Shown here one piece after another: positions 12,360-27,300 of a DNA stretch of 64,000 nt. Made by a program: the position numbers and the translations under genes. A model generated the notes under the pieces. It ran no database searches, was not told the DNA's origin, and saw only the letters and a list, made by a program, of their open reading frames with translations. Numbering within the stretch: position 1 is the stretch's first letter; the number at the start of each line of letters is the position of its first letter. The DNA is from Apoderus coryli (Eukaryota; Arthropoda; Insecta; Coleoptera; Attelabidae), in NCBI GenBank assembly GCA_911728435.2, contig OU452200.1, positions 39,881,715-39,945,714 on the forward strand, written 5' to 3'.

Positions 12360-15300
12360 ATGCTTCCACAACAATATTGTTTGAGATGGAGGTATCACCA
12401 CTCAAATTTGCAAACAATGTTTTCTCAATTGTTGGAACGTGAGGCCTTCTGTGATGTCACATTGGCATGTGAGGGCAAAACGATTAAGGCCCACAAAATT
12501 GTACTTTCGGCATGCAGCACATATTTCGAGACGATATTGTCTCAATATGAGGAAAAGGATCCTATCCTTATAATGAAAGATATAAAATACGTAGATATTA
12601 AGTGTTTAGTTGAATTTATGTACAAAGGAGAAATAAATGTAGAACATGTAAGTATATTTTCAAAAAATTTAAGTTAATTTAGTTTAGTGTTAATAAATAA
12701 TTAAAATGCTATATATAGCTAAGTACCTACATCATGTCCAAATTGTGCACCATAATATTTTTTCTTGTTAATAGACTAAGAGCTAGCTCGGAGATTGGAC
12801 ATTAAGACTAACTATATTAAGTATAAGGTTATGATTTCTAAATCAGAGAATAGAGGAGCAAAGACTAGTTAGGTATACTATACTTGCGTTAAATATAGTG
12901 TTATAGCCTCGGTCACAGGTAGTACCTATACGGATGAAAGACAACAATTTCAAAATAAACACATTGTAACATGCCATGATGATGATTACCTACTATTAAG
13001 GTTTATTTTTATACAACTAAATCGTAGGTAATTCCGCGGGTAATTCTTTTTCAAAAGGTTACCAATTTTCTTTTTGTTTCGTTTTCATTGCACCAATTCC
13101 TAAATGAATCGACCAATTAAAGAACACAACTTCAATGTCATTGTGGCACCCTGCATTTAAAACGTTAGCGATAATTTTTTTAGGTGGTCGTATGTCAAAT
13201 ATCAGAACGATTTTTAGATTATCTTTGTATCGTTTTTATCGTTATTTCACTATTAAGTTTAGGTGGTTTATTTTCCGAATATCTACAACAAATTTCTATC
13301 TACTTAAGTACGTAGCTAAATAAATTCGGTGCTTACTCTTTGGATCAACTGTATAAAAATAAATTTAATTGCATTATAGGTTATAGGAAAATGGCAGTAT
13401 ATACAATTAGTTATTTAAATTAAACTAGTTTTTTATTTATTTTAAGTTGCCTTTAATTAACTTTCAAAATAATTAAATGTGTAGTTAACATATTTATTTT
13501 CTGAGAAAATATATTTATTTAAGTAGTTATTTGAAAATATTAATATTGACCGACATTCAAAAATTAAATTCAAACAAATGGAAATAGGTATAATTATTTT
13601 TTAAAACTGTATTTACCTACTTTACTAGGTACCTACCTTGGCACCTACTTAGTTGCGGTAATATTTTTGACATTAATTTTCAATTAAAATCAGACTAAAG
13701 GTAAGTGCTTAGTGATACAGTGAGGGTCAAAAGTCACGCATAAATTAGATAAAATTTTGCCCATCATAGCTTTCTTCTTTTGGCAAAATTTTCCGTCATA
13801 AACCGGTAATTTTCTCAAAATAATAATAATAATAATCTCTTTATTGTCTAACAGGTATTGCTACCCAATAACAAGACAAAATCTTACATTAACAAAAACA
13901 ATTGCCTAGCATTACTTAGCATACAAAAATACCCAACTTAGAACTAACTTAAAACTAACTGAAAAATAGAAAAATACAAAAAAGGAAATACACGCATCAA
14001 AACGAAAGAAAATTGAGAGGATTCCAAGAACAATTAATAATAACAATAAATAATTAACACATGAACATAATTCATCAAAACAAATACAAATCAGTAGCCT
14101 CTAAACTTTTCTTAAAAGAATCAAGCGATACATTAAAAAAATCAACGTTTTCATTAATAACTAATCGGTTGCTGTATTTACAAGCCCGAAATAGCGGTGC
14201 TTTAGATTCATAATTAGAACGAATCTGTGGCACCCAAAATAAACTAGCGCTTCTAGAGTGAACCCTAGGGACACGAAACCATAGCTGCTGAAGCAACCGA
14301 GGACAATCCAACATATTGTTGATCAACTTAAAAAGAAAGATCTGAGACGCGAGGATGCGTCTCTCGGCTAACGGCCGCAATCCGAACCTTGCCAGTAACA
14401 GGCCGTGATCACACCGACGAGGAGGAAAATATCCATCAATTTTAAATGACAAATATTTTAAAAACTTACGTTGGATATTCTCCAATCTCTGTATATGAAC
14501 ACGGTAGATGGGCGACCAAATGATTGTAGCCAATTCCAAAATAGACACAACAAAGGCGAAATAGAGACTTTTCAGGCAGTCCATGTTGTTGAATTCTCTG
14601 GTCTGTCTAAAAATAAATCCTAACATTCGCAAAGCATTAGCAGAAACTTGCTCAATGTGGTAATTGAAAGATAAATCACCATCCAAGTATACACCAAGAT
14701 CTTTGATTAAAGCGCAGCGTTCCAAATTTGAATTATCGATGGTGTAGTTTCGCAAAAACGGATCTTGACGTCTTGTAAATGTCACCGACTTACATTTGTT
14801 CAGATTCAGAGGAAGTCTATTTAGATCACACCATTCTGAGAGCCGACACAGATCTGTTCGAAGCTGTGCGCAATCGTTCTCACAAACAACAGTGCGATAC
14901 AATTTTAAATCATCCGCAAACAACAAATAATTGCTATTGAAACCAGAGCCAATATCGTTTACGAATATTGCAAAGAGAAGAGGAGCCAACGTACTGCCAT
15001 GCGGAGTTCCACTTGAGGCTGTGAATGAACTTGAACTGAATCCATTGTATTCAACAAATTGTTGCCTTGCTCCCAGATAGGACTGAAAAAAAGATATCAG
15101 ATTCCTGCCGAAGCCAATGTCGCACATCTTCTGTTGGAAAAGTCAGTATAGATTACGTCGACTTGCAAACCTCGACCGACAGCCGGAATTACATCCTTCA
15201 GGAAAGTGGTTAGATTGGTCACCGTAGAACGACCCTTAATGAACCCATGTTGCTGGTAAACTAGCCTATGTTTTATTTGCCTAAATAACTTATTGTGCAG

Positions 15301-18300
15301 AGCAATTTCAAAAACCTTTGCGAAATTAGGAAGAATTGAGATAGGTCGATAGTTTTCGATTCTGTTAATATCTCCCGATTTATGTATAGGACATATACGA
15401 GCTATCTTCCAGTAGTCAGGAAACAAGTTGGACCGCAGGGATAAATTAAAAATGTAATACAATGGTTCCACAAAAGCATAAGCACAATCTTTAACCACCA
15501 TCGCGGGTAGGTTATCTATACCTGACGTCATCTTCAGAGCACTTAGAATATCTCCCATATCCAAGCTCCCCACAACTACCAGATCATCACTGTTAAAAGT
15601 CTCAGTATAGTCCTGGCTTATCGAATCAACATATACACTACGAAAATAATTGGCAAATCCGGAAACGATATTTATTGGATCTGATATTTCAGTGCCCTGC
15701 TCGTCAAACATAACACCAGGAATACGTGACCTTTGTTTTTTATTCTGAACAAACCTCTAAAGGTGTGCCGGATCGCCTCTTATTGAGTGTTGAATGCGAT
15801 TTATATATATTCTGTATGCTTGATCGATTTCTATTTTTATCCTTGATCTTAATAACCTGAACAAGTAGTGCGGTGCTCCAGAGGTCTTCCACCTGCATAG
15901 GCATTTATGTTTCTCTTTAATATCCCTTATGAGATCCAAGGAATACCAACAGGGAAAATACTTCTTAATTGTATGAAATTTATTAATGACGTCTTTTCTA
16001 ATTTCAATTGAACTTACTTATTCTTCTCAAAATGATCTTAAATTTGTTAAAAGTTCGGAAATAAATTCCTTATAGTTTGTTTCTCTTTTATTTGACATTT
16101 TATTTATGTACTTATTAAGGACTAAATAATTAATCTACGATGTAAGAAGCTCTCACTGATGGCCACTGTGTTCCTTTTGGCTTAACTAATACAAAACACA
16201 ATACTTACACGTTAATTTTAAATAAATGTTGGTTAAATGAGAGTAGGTAGCAACAAAAAATAATGACTCCTAATTGATTTAAGGATATTTGAGTTTGTAA
16301 GTAGTTCTCAGGATATTCTCAATTTTTTTGTTATTGAAAATATTACGTTAGTAAGCATGTCCCGTTATAGTTATGTGTATCTTCATACTCGCTATTTGAT
16401 AATTAGCGTGACAAATTAAGTAGGTAATTTGCTAAAAAAACCAACAAAATATTATTTGAGATTTTGAAATTCGTCGTTGATATTGCCTTAGAGAATTGTT
16501 CAAGGTTATTTTAACTTTAATTAGCTATTTATTACGTGAAAATATTATTAATGTCTCAATTTGTAAAACCACAAAAAGTTTGGTACTTACTTATTTCAGT
16601 TTTTATAACTAATAATTTTAGTACAAATTATAAAATTGTACACTTTACCCATAGCGTGCCATTCATCTTGTTTACATTTTCTACTTACTTACAGACGTTA
16701 TTTAAGTATTTACCTACGTAGGCTGTTTGGAAATTTAACAGATTTGAACTAACAAATGCTTAAAAGTTGATTTCGATACAGATAAAGTCATAGTTTGGTA
16801 CCTACTGGGGCAGGTTGGAAAAAAAATTATTTTTTCCTCAGTTTCTCCGTTTGGGAACAGCAATATTTGTGATACAAAATCAAAATAGCTATATTGCCTC
16901 ATCAGTTACCTCTCGAGAGTTAAGAATTTCTACTTTCTATTAAGTATTTCGTATAATGATTTCGGAATTATTACCTACATTACTGATGGTCGTGGACAAT
17001 TAACCGTAAATAATTTAGCATTTTCGATTCCAGGAAAATTAGCTGCTGTTTCAGGTAGGATGTTATAAAATTGATTTTTACGCACAATCCCATTGCGGAA
17101 GCATAAAAGAGCCTACCAGCAGTGACAGTTGATATAAGATGCCTACAAAATGCAGCAAAAAAAAAACTTGCATACATAGGCGTTCATAAATAGTAGAAAA
17201 GGGTCAAAAAAATTAGACTGTATATAAGCAGCCAATTTTTCTGGTATGTTTGGGGAATATATATTTTAATTTCAATTTTGACCCTTCTTTACACTATTTG
17301 TGAACGCATGTGTGACCAAATTCTTCTAAGTGTGACATTTTTTAGGTTATATATAAGTACTTATAGGAAATATTTTTTTATTTTTACTCTTTTTCCACTA
17401 TTTACGAACGCCTATATACGCAAGTTTTTTCTGATACATTTTATAGGTTATATTCTATCAAAGCTATAAATAACTATTCAATATTTCTGCTATTTAAGGA
17501 AATATATTTTTGTAAAGTTTTTAACCCCTTTTCGAACGGCAATGTGATCAAATTTTTGTGTGGTTAATTTTTTAGGTTATACTCTATTAAACCAAACCAA
17601 TGAAAAATTATTCAATAGTTCAAATAAGTTTAAGAAGTATGAATTTCTTAAATTTTTGACCCTTTTTTTAAACACCTTGCGCCTATTTCTGGTGAAATCT
17701 AATCTTGAAGATTGGTGTAACTATAATAAATTGCCTTTAAATATTAATAAATGTAAGTTTGTCATATTTTCGAAATCGCAAACTGTTTTTGAATATCGCT
17801 ATCAGCTGAATGACACTGCGCTTGAGTCTTGTGATGTTGTCAGGGATCTTGGAGTTTACGTCGACACTGAATTGTCATTTAATTATCATATTCAAAGTAT
17901 TACCCGAGATGCACTACGCATGCTTGGCTTTTTGTTTCGTGTTACCAAAGATTTTAGTGATATTGAATGTGTAACCAATTTGTATTGTGCTCTGGTAAGA
18001 TCTAAGCTTGAGTACGCATCGATAATATGGTCTCCCATTTACCAATCGCATGCAGGACACATTGAATACATACAGCGCAAATTCCTTAAATATTTGGCGT
18101 TTAAAATTGACGGTAGATTCCCATGTAGAGGATTCGATCATGGAGCACTGCTCGATCGCTTTCAAATGGTTTCGCTGGCTGCTCGCAGAGTGTATGCCGG
18201 ACAACTCTTTTTGTTTAAGATTATAAATAGCTTGGTGGACTGTTCAAATCTACTCCGATCGTTAAATTTTAACATACCGCACCCCTCTGCGAGGCGTAGT

Positions 18301-21300
18301 AGACTATTTCACGTTCCTGTTTTTCGAACTAATTATGAATCCAAAGCACCACTACTTCGAGCATGCCAAACATGTAACATAGAAGGATTTAGTCAAGAAA
18401 TTAACTATTTCAATGAGCCTGTAAGATCTTTCTGCGCTCAATTGTCTCGGTTCATGCAAAATCTGGCCATCTGATGTGTGTGTGTATTTTGTTTTGTAGG
18501 AGTATTAATTAGTTTATTATTGTAGTAGCTTATTTATTTAGTTATATTGTTTTGTAATTGGGTCTGTAACCTGTTAGACAATAAAGGAATATTATTATTA
18601 TTATTATTATGAAATAAAAAAAATCATGAAATTAATAGCCTCCATATATTACATAATAGATGATATAGAGAGCTAAAAAATAATCTGTGGTACCTATAGA
18701 GGATTCTCTAGTACCATTTGTCGTCCGAAATAATATTTTGTTTTATAAGTAGTAGGTACCTAATCGTTTCCGATATTTTAGGAATTCGTGTTGGTGGCAC
18801 ATTTCTCAACAAAATCAAAAATAAAGTCGTGAACATGCGAAAATAATTAAATTTCAATAATCAACGATGAACAATTTTACAACTAAGTGCTTAGGTATAA
18901 CTATAATTAGGAAATAGATAACGCGACCGAAAAAATTAGTACAGTTTTAAGTTCTAGTAATAATAAGCGCAAATATAATATACCGTATTGGTTTTGTATT
19001 GTAACGATTTTATTTCGCTTTTACTTTGGGGTTGTTAAGATGTATATATGTCATTATTTATATGTCTGCATTTATAATTTATTTAAACTCCGCCGCTGAT
19101 ATTTATTTTATCGTTTGAAACACTTGAACTGTCATTTCATAACTGTCTCTGTCACGTTGGCTATATACAGGGTGTCCCCTCTCAATTGGAAAAAAATTCT
19201 GGGGCATATTGAGGAACCATAGACAAGCAGTTTCAGATAAGAGACTGATGTCCGGAAGTGCATGGTTTTCAAAATACAGGGTGTCAAAGATTTTTTCAAA
19301 AAAACCTTTTTTTATCAATCTCTCAAAGACACGTTAACCGATTTTCTTGAAACTCGCTGGTGATGTAAGCTTAATAAGACGCTCAGTTAGCACTAATTAA
19401 ATGTTAATTATGACTTCCAGTGACGCCCCGAGGGACAGCGTCACGAATAAAAATGACAAAAAAATGTACGCTACTGACTTTTTTGAAAATTTTATATATT
19501 TTTTAGAAAGCTCAGTTAAAAATACAACTTTTTTGTCACTTGATATTTTTTCGTATCTCTCTCCGTTTTCGAGAAAAAAATTTTTATTAAAAGGTTCATT
19601 ATTATTAGAAAGAAAAACAAGGAGGCTTTTTTACAAATAATTTGTTATTAGTAGAGCAAATGCTCAAAGTGTTCACCAGGCATTTCGATGCATTTTCTGC
19701 ACCTGTCGAGCCAGTATTCGCGCACCCGAGCAAACACGTCAGGATCGTTCGCGATAAATTCCGCTCCCACCACAACTCTAGCAACTAGGTCTTCCATTGT
19801 CGGCACAGGAGTTGCATAGATCAACCGTTCCATTTAGCCCCAAAGAAAAAAGGCGACCTTGCTGGCCAAAGGACGGGACCACCTCTACCAATCCACCTGT
19901 TGTTGTATGTTTGGTTGAAGAAACCTCTCACGGTGCGCGCAAAATGCGCTGGACAAGCATCGTGTTGGAACCAGGCCTCTACGCAATCAAAACCTGCCCA
20001 AACATTAACACCAAACTTCTGCTGATATCCTCTGATGTGCGTAGCATGGGGATTTTGTTCGCTCCACTCGTGGTTATTACGAGGATTGAATGTCCCCTCG
20101 CGCGAAAATCCTTTTTCATCGCTCGTGAAGATTATACTTAAAAAATCAGCGTTTTCATCTGCTTGACCGAGCAACCACTCGCAGAATTCGAGCCGCCGAG
20201 GAGCGTCGCCAGGCAGTAGATGCTGCACCTTTTGAAGTTTAAATAGATGCAGATCGTGGATCTAGTTTCTAGAGTTGTGGTGGCAGAGGAATTTATCACA
20301 AACGATCCAGGCGTGTTTGCTCGGGTGCGCGAATCCTGGCTCGACAGGTGCAGAAAATGCATCGAAATGCAGGGTGAACACTTTGCTCCACTATTAATAA
20401 TAAATTATTTGTAAAAAAGCCTCTTTGTTTTTCTTTCTAATAATAATGAACCTTTTAATAAAGTTTTTAATAAAAAAATTTTCTCGAAAACGGAGAGAGA
20501 TACGAAAAAATATCAAGTGACAAAAAAGTTGTATTTTTAACTGAGCTTTCTAAAAAATATATAAAAGTTTCAAAAAAGTCAGTAGCGTACATTTTTTTGT
20601 CATTTTTATTCGTGACACTGTCCCCCGGGGCGCCACTGGAAGTCATAATTAACATTTAATTAGTGCTAACTGAGCGTCTTATTAAGATTACCTCACCAGC
20701 GAATTTCAAGAAAATCGGTTAACGTGTCTTTGAGATATTGATAAAAAAAGGTTTTTTGAACAAAACTTTGACACCCTGTATTTTGAAAACCATGCACTTC
20801 CGGATATCAGTCTCTTATCTCAAACTGCTTGTTTATGGTTCCTCAATATGCCCCTGAAGTTTTTTCCAATTGAGAGGGGACACCCTGTATATACCGGGTA
20901 TTTCATTAAGGGTGAACAGGTAGCATATCTCAGGAAATAATAGTCGTAGGACAATGTGAAAAAAATTCTTTTAGGGAAATCGACAATGGGAAATCGCTGG
21001 AAATAGTTTTTTAGTTCCTAACTATACCGCTAGGGGGCGTAATAGATACAGTAATGCGCAAAATGCATTTTTATTGAAAATTTCGCAATATAAGTTAGAA
21101 AAGCAATACTACCACAGTAATGCTAATGAGATTCGGCATCTTTTTGGTGTATCACTTTTTATTGTGCGGCTTGAAATAAAGGCAGCAGGGAAGGACGAAA
21201 TTTTACCTATGATAATGTGTATAACTTTGGTTTGGCTTAACCGAATTTATCAATCAATTTTTGTTTAAGAACTCAAGCCTTGCTGATGAAGAAAAAAAAT

Positions 21301-24300
21301 ATTTCAAATCATAATTGTTTTTTGGGGCTCCGCTAGATGGCGATATTTGCATGGCCTAAGGTTTTTTTGATTTTTCTTTAAAAACTTAAATGGAATGATA
21401 CAAATATTTTATCAAAAATGAAAAGTAAATTGAATTTGCAACAAAAAAGTCCAAAACCGCACAGGAAAATCTTTATTCGTTTGAGAGTTATGGCCAAAAG
21501 AATGTTGTTCACCAAAATTAGTTGAACAATCATGTATCTTTAATTTTCCGTGATCAAGAATGCCATGGGAAATAAAGAAATATGTTTAAACTTTATTAAA
21601 CTGATAGTTTAACAAATAAAAATAATGAAAGATCCATTAAAATTACCAAAATGCAGAGCTTTCATAAAATTTGTTAAAAGAGGTAGATCTAGATACCCAT
21701 GAAACAAAATTGGGAAGTTTCCATGCATGGAGACAAATAAATAAACGCGAATATGCTGCTAAATACCCTGACCGAAGACACCATAGCAGAAAAGTGTTCG
21801 GTCGGTGAGCAGTCCGTTTACGAGAAACGGGAAGTGTAAGAGTTGATCCAGTCCCGCTCAAAAAAAACGTCCAGTTAGCAGTGAAGATAATACTATAAGC
21901 GTTCTTGCGTATGTGGAAGCGAATCCTCATGTAAGCGTCAGTGACATTTCTTCAGACTTAGGAATAAATCGCACTTCAGCATATTGGATTTTAAAATCTC
22001 TTCAACTGCATCCTTACAGTATGGTTTTACATCAGGCACTTTCAGATGCCGATATTGACAAGAAGCGCTTATAGACTTTTGTTATTGGCTGAGAGATATA
22101 TGCGCGAAAACCCGCAATTTCTCTCACAGATTTTATGGACTGAGCCATTTTTTCTAGTTGTGGTAGTGTTAATTTACACAATACGCATTATTGGTCGCAA
22201 ACAAATCCTCATTGGATGCCGGAAGTTGACCATCAAAGAAGATGGAGTGTAAACGTGTGGTGTGGATTCGTAGTCAGGGTATTTACCAGCATATTCGCGT
22301 TTATTTATTTGTCTCCATGCATGGAAACTTCCCAATTTTGTTTCATGGGTATCTAGATCTACCTCTTTTAACAAATTTTATAAAAGCTCTGCATTTTGGT
22401 AATTTTAATGGATCTTTCATTATTTTTATTTGTTAAACTATCAGTTTAATAAATTTTAAATCTATTTCTTTATTTCCCATGGCATTCTTGATCACGGAAA
22501 ATTAAAGATACATGATTTTTCAACGAATTTTCATGAACAACATTCTTTTGGCCATAACTTTCAAACGAATAAAGATTTTCCTGTGCAGTTTTGGACTTTT
22601 TTGTTGCAAATTCAATTTACTTTTCATTTTTGATAAAAGATTTGTATCATTCCATTTAAGTTTTTAAAGAAAAATCAAAAAAACCTTAGGCCATGCAAAT
22701 ATCGCCATCTAGCGGAGCCCCAGAAAACAATTATGATTTAAAATATTTTTTTTTCTTCATCAGCAAGGCTTGAGTTCTTAAACAAAAATTAGATTGATAA
22801 ATTCGGTTAAGCCAAACCAAAGTTATAGACATTATCATAGGTAAAATTTCGTCCTTCCCTGCTGTCTTTATTCCAAGCCTTACAATAAAAAGCGATACAC
22901 CAAAAAGATGCCGAATCTCAGTAGCATTACCGTGGTAGTATTGTTTTTCTAACTTATATTTCGAAATTTTCAATAAAAATGCATTTTTCGCATTACTGTA
23001 TCTATTACGCTCTCTAGCGGTATAGTTAGAAACTAAAAAACTATTTCCAGCGATTTCCCATGGTGAATTTCTCTAAAAGAATTTTTTTCCCATTGTCCTA
23101 CGACTATCATTTCCTGAGATATGCTACCTGTCCACCCTTAATGGAATACCCGGTATATGATTGGTCTTCTTTCTCGAACACTTCCAGTGAGTAATCGAAT
23201 TTTCTCCAACAGTCGCACGTATGTCCATTCTAAATCCATACGGTAAGCGAGGCACATCCTACCAAATTAACACAGCTCTGCTCCGGACGAGGTACAGCCT
23301 ACTAAATTTGTACAGAGTCGCCCTCCTGTTTGTTTGATTCGCGAGGTTTGAACATCCAACGCGGTGTTGCCGGATGTATTTATTTCTCTCTAAACATTGG
23401 GGACACTTTATATTCGTCACAGTATGCTCTAGCAACAGATCTGGAAACGTATCCAAGCAATTTAGAGAAAATAAGCATGTTTGTACTTAAGTAGGTGTGC
23501 CTACCTAATACCTAAGGCCTATTATTCTACTAACTCTATTTTTTGAATGTATTTTCATTTTTTACAGTGCCATCTTGCCACTCTCCTAAAAACAGCTGAA
23601 GAGCTACGAATAAAAGGTTTAGCTGAAGTGTCATGGCGGGACGAGGAACAATCCGGAAACGGTGAAGGTGGTTCCAATGGAATCCAAACGGCCATTCCTC
23701 AAGTCACTACAGTAATGGACGACAGTCCAATATCAACGGCTACGTATGATTCAGCGTCACTTAAGAAAAAAAGAGGCCGGCCCCCTATAGGTAAGACAAA
23801 ATTTCAGTACCTTAATAATTGTGGTGGTTCATGTTCTGGAGGGTTGCGCGCGTGACTGGCTGATCTCCTCCTTGAATGTTTGGGTATTGCCAACGTGTAA
23901 ATGTTTAAGGAATCATCTTCTGTTTTAGACGAGTATGATCAGTCATTTGCTACACCGAAAATTACCAATGTCCAAGGCAACGCAGAGGAAACGTACTCAA
24001 ATGACGCAATGTCGAGCAGTGAACATGATATGAGTATATGGGATGACGAGCAGGTGAATGAAGATCAGGACAATGATGAACCGCCAGTAAAAATTAAAAA
24101 AGAAATGGTAAGAGAATTTTGCAATTCTGTTTAGTATCCCATCTAATAAGCCAAACCCTAATTTTTGGTAGGGCTAGGGTTTTTTTAACAAGGCCTAAAT
24201 CTTAATATTGAGAGATACTGATATTTGCTATTCCAGAGACCCCTGCACGTTATGCCTTATTTACGAGGGGACTTTTTTAATTCCTTTGAGTAGCGGATAA

Positions 24301-27300
24301 GCAATATTATTTTTCTTTTTTAATATATTCACCTGCAACCGTAACACTTCTCAGATCTATCAATTAATTTGTTTATCCCTTCATAAAATAATAATAATAA
24401 TAAAGCCTTTATTTTTAAACGGGCGAAGTCTAGCCAAAGGCCAATCATACTCAACCCATTACACAAAGTAAACAATACAAAACAAAAAAAGAAAAGGAGA
24501 AATAAATAATAATAATATTCTTTATTGTCTAACAGGTTACATACCCAATTACAAGACAATATAACTAAATAAATAAACTACTTAATAATCCTACAAAACA
24601 AAAAAAAAAGGTAAAACTAGCCAGAAAAATCATAATTTTAATTCCACACATTTATACACAAAATAAAATAAAAAAAGTAAACTACAAATAATCCAAAATA
24701 ATATAAACATATCAAAATAAAAATAAAATAATAATGCAATAATAAATCTCATTGACATGAAAGTAAATGTTCCTTTAACCAGTTCTTAAATTTATAGGGT
24801 TCAGTAAATCCAGATACTGTTGATAGTAGTTGAACATAATTACAGAATTATAAGTCAAACTTCTTAGAAACATGGCTGTCCTATACAGGGGCATTGTGGG
24901 CTTATTTTGGTTCCTCAGATTGAAAGTGTGGATCGTCTGACGAAACACAAGCTTAGTCCTCAAATAAGGTGGTGAAGAAGGTGTCATTCACACTCGATGT
25001 TAACGTATGCGGGCGGTAAAACTCTGTTTAAGTGCAGGCAGGCAATGACCGTCCCACAACTGCAATTAGAATGTTTCTTGTTGTTTGGTGAATTTCTAAC
25101 CAAAATAAATACATCTTGTAATCTAAGGAAAAACGGTTTCTGTAGGGGTGCTGAGGATATGCACCCCATCTCACCCTTTAAATCTGACCCTTCTAGGGAC
25201 ATTTGATTAGTCAATGTCACAGAATATAATATTAGGCGTTATCCTTCTACAAACTCAGATCAGCTGGGCTGATGTGACATGATCACTTGCCGCTCATTTA
25301 TCAGTTAACTGTCAATCAAATTTACGTGACAGACAGGTGAGTGAAAATTGCTGTAGAAGGATAACGTTTTTTGTCACATTAGTTACTTTACTTTTTGACT
25401 GCAAACAAATAACTAATAAAAAATATTATGTGTTGCCATTCTCAGCCGGATGACGATGTTACAACAGACGACAGGAGCAACACATCATTCAGCGGCTCCT
25501 CGAAGCCGGCAAATAATAGTAATGCATCCACATCCACAGGTCAAACATTCCTCACGCCACAGATTGAAAAAGAATGGCCGGACGTTGTGAAAATGAATGA
25601 GTATTTGAATACGGGTAGACGGCAACAGTTTTGGGAAGAACCGTTTACAAAACGCGTCATGGATGCAATTAAAACAAAGAATTTGGAAATGAAGGTTGCT
25701 GCAGAGTTATTGGGTGTGTCTTATGGCACTCTGTATGGACGTTACAGGGATTCGTATGGGTGTCTGAAACACCCTTACAGGTAAATGTATGAATGAGTTT
25801 TTTTTATCTTTGTTCGTAGCAGCTTTTTAATTAAAACAGAGCTTGAAGTCTGCTAACAGTTTTCATTTACAAGACTTCGCGATAATATAATAATAATAAC
25901 TTTATTGGCAACGTTTTGTCATGTGACAAAAGGCAGGCAAAAGTTTCCAACATTCACGAAGAGCTTATACTAGCACGAAATACCGAATGACAATAAGATG
26001 TTCGTGGCGACATCTATTGTGAGCAGGCAATATATGTTCACAAACGATGGGCGGACAAGATTCTATTGCCATTATGTCTGTATGTATTAATCAGTTCAGT
26101 TTAATCATTTAAGGACTCTAGTAAAGCAACAAATTAGAGAATGTTACTCTGCTTTTGTGGCCGATTGTGAAAGACTTATTAAGAGCGATCTTAGAAAATT
26201 TTGGTCTTTTATAAATAGTAATAAGAATAACACACGTATACCTGGTGATATGGGCGGAGATGCAGCCGTATATGCTGACTCGCAGAGCATAGTAGATGCA
26301 TTTGGTGACTTTTTTAATAGCGTTCATATATAGTCTCAACATTTTGCTGATGCTATGCCAGCAAATGTATGGTCAGATGTGATTCGGTCTCTGATACTGA
26401 TATTGTAAAGGCTGAAAAGAAACTTAAAAATAAATTAACATCTGGAGTTGACGGCATTCCTAGTTTTCTGGTGAAGGATTGCATTGGTGTGTTGTGCGAT
26501 CCATTTTCAATTTAGCTTTGAGCTCTGCTACTTTTCCCAGTCGATGGAAGATGCCAGAATTACAGCAATGTTTAAGAGTGGAAATCCTTCGCATATTACT
26601 AATTACAGACCAATTTCCATAATGTGTAACTTTTCAAAGGTTTTTGAAATAGTAATCTATGATAAAGTATATGCAGCAATTAAAAATCGTCTAGCCATTG
26701 AACAGCGAGTATCATAGAATAATAACTATAGATAAGAAGTGTCAGTAGACGCTAAAAACGGCATCGACTCGTCGCAATCCCAGCCACATCCGGGCCTTGG
26801 TCTTGTAGTTTGTGCGAAAGGTGGGGACGTAGAACAGCCTACTATTTCTTGCAAAAATTCGAGGAATATTAAAATTAATTTGGCGGAGCAGTTCTGAGCA
26901 ATCTATGAGACTATTGACAATTTTAAAAATAAACAGTTGACCTCCATAAATCCGACGCGTTTCTAGTGAAAACACATGAAAACGGTCAAGTAGTATCTTC
27001 TGATCAAATCCTCTGTGTGGAAACCTACCATCAAGCTTAAATGCCAAATATTTGAGGAATCTGCGCTGTACGTACTCAATGTGATCAATATGGCATTGAT
27101 ATATGGGAGACCATATAATTGAGGCGTATTCAAGCATGGATCTCACAAGTGCACAGTATAAATTCATTATACATTGAATATCCGTGTCCTTGGTAACTCG
27201 AAACAGAAATCCGAGCATGCGCAATGCATCCTGGGTAATGCACTCAATATAATGGCTAAACGATAAGTCTGTGTCAACATAGACTCCCAGATCCCTTAAC

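Larger units (their letters stand above)
19000..23211 (+). repeat. LTR-like sequence, copy 1, split by two fold-back elements
   Basis: Starts TGTAACG at 19000 and ends CCAACA at 23211 once elements A and B (19166-23156) are removed, about 220 bp. Copy 2 at 32924-33102 has the same TGTAACG start, shares CATTTCATRA, CGTTGGCTAT, TTTCTCGAA and ACTTCCAGT, and ends TACAACA. Both copies continue into a related downstream stretch (ACGTCCATTC..., CATCCTACCAAATT), as a 5' LTR plus leader would. No gag or pol frame follows. The LTR call rests on TG...CA ends and on comparing the two copies. Confidence 0.5.

Noticed and set aside
19821..20228. 135-codon open frame that looks like a transposase gene
   Set aside because: It lacks the N-terminal HTH, part of the sequence between the first two Asp, and the third Asp block; described as a relic of element A instead of a gene.
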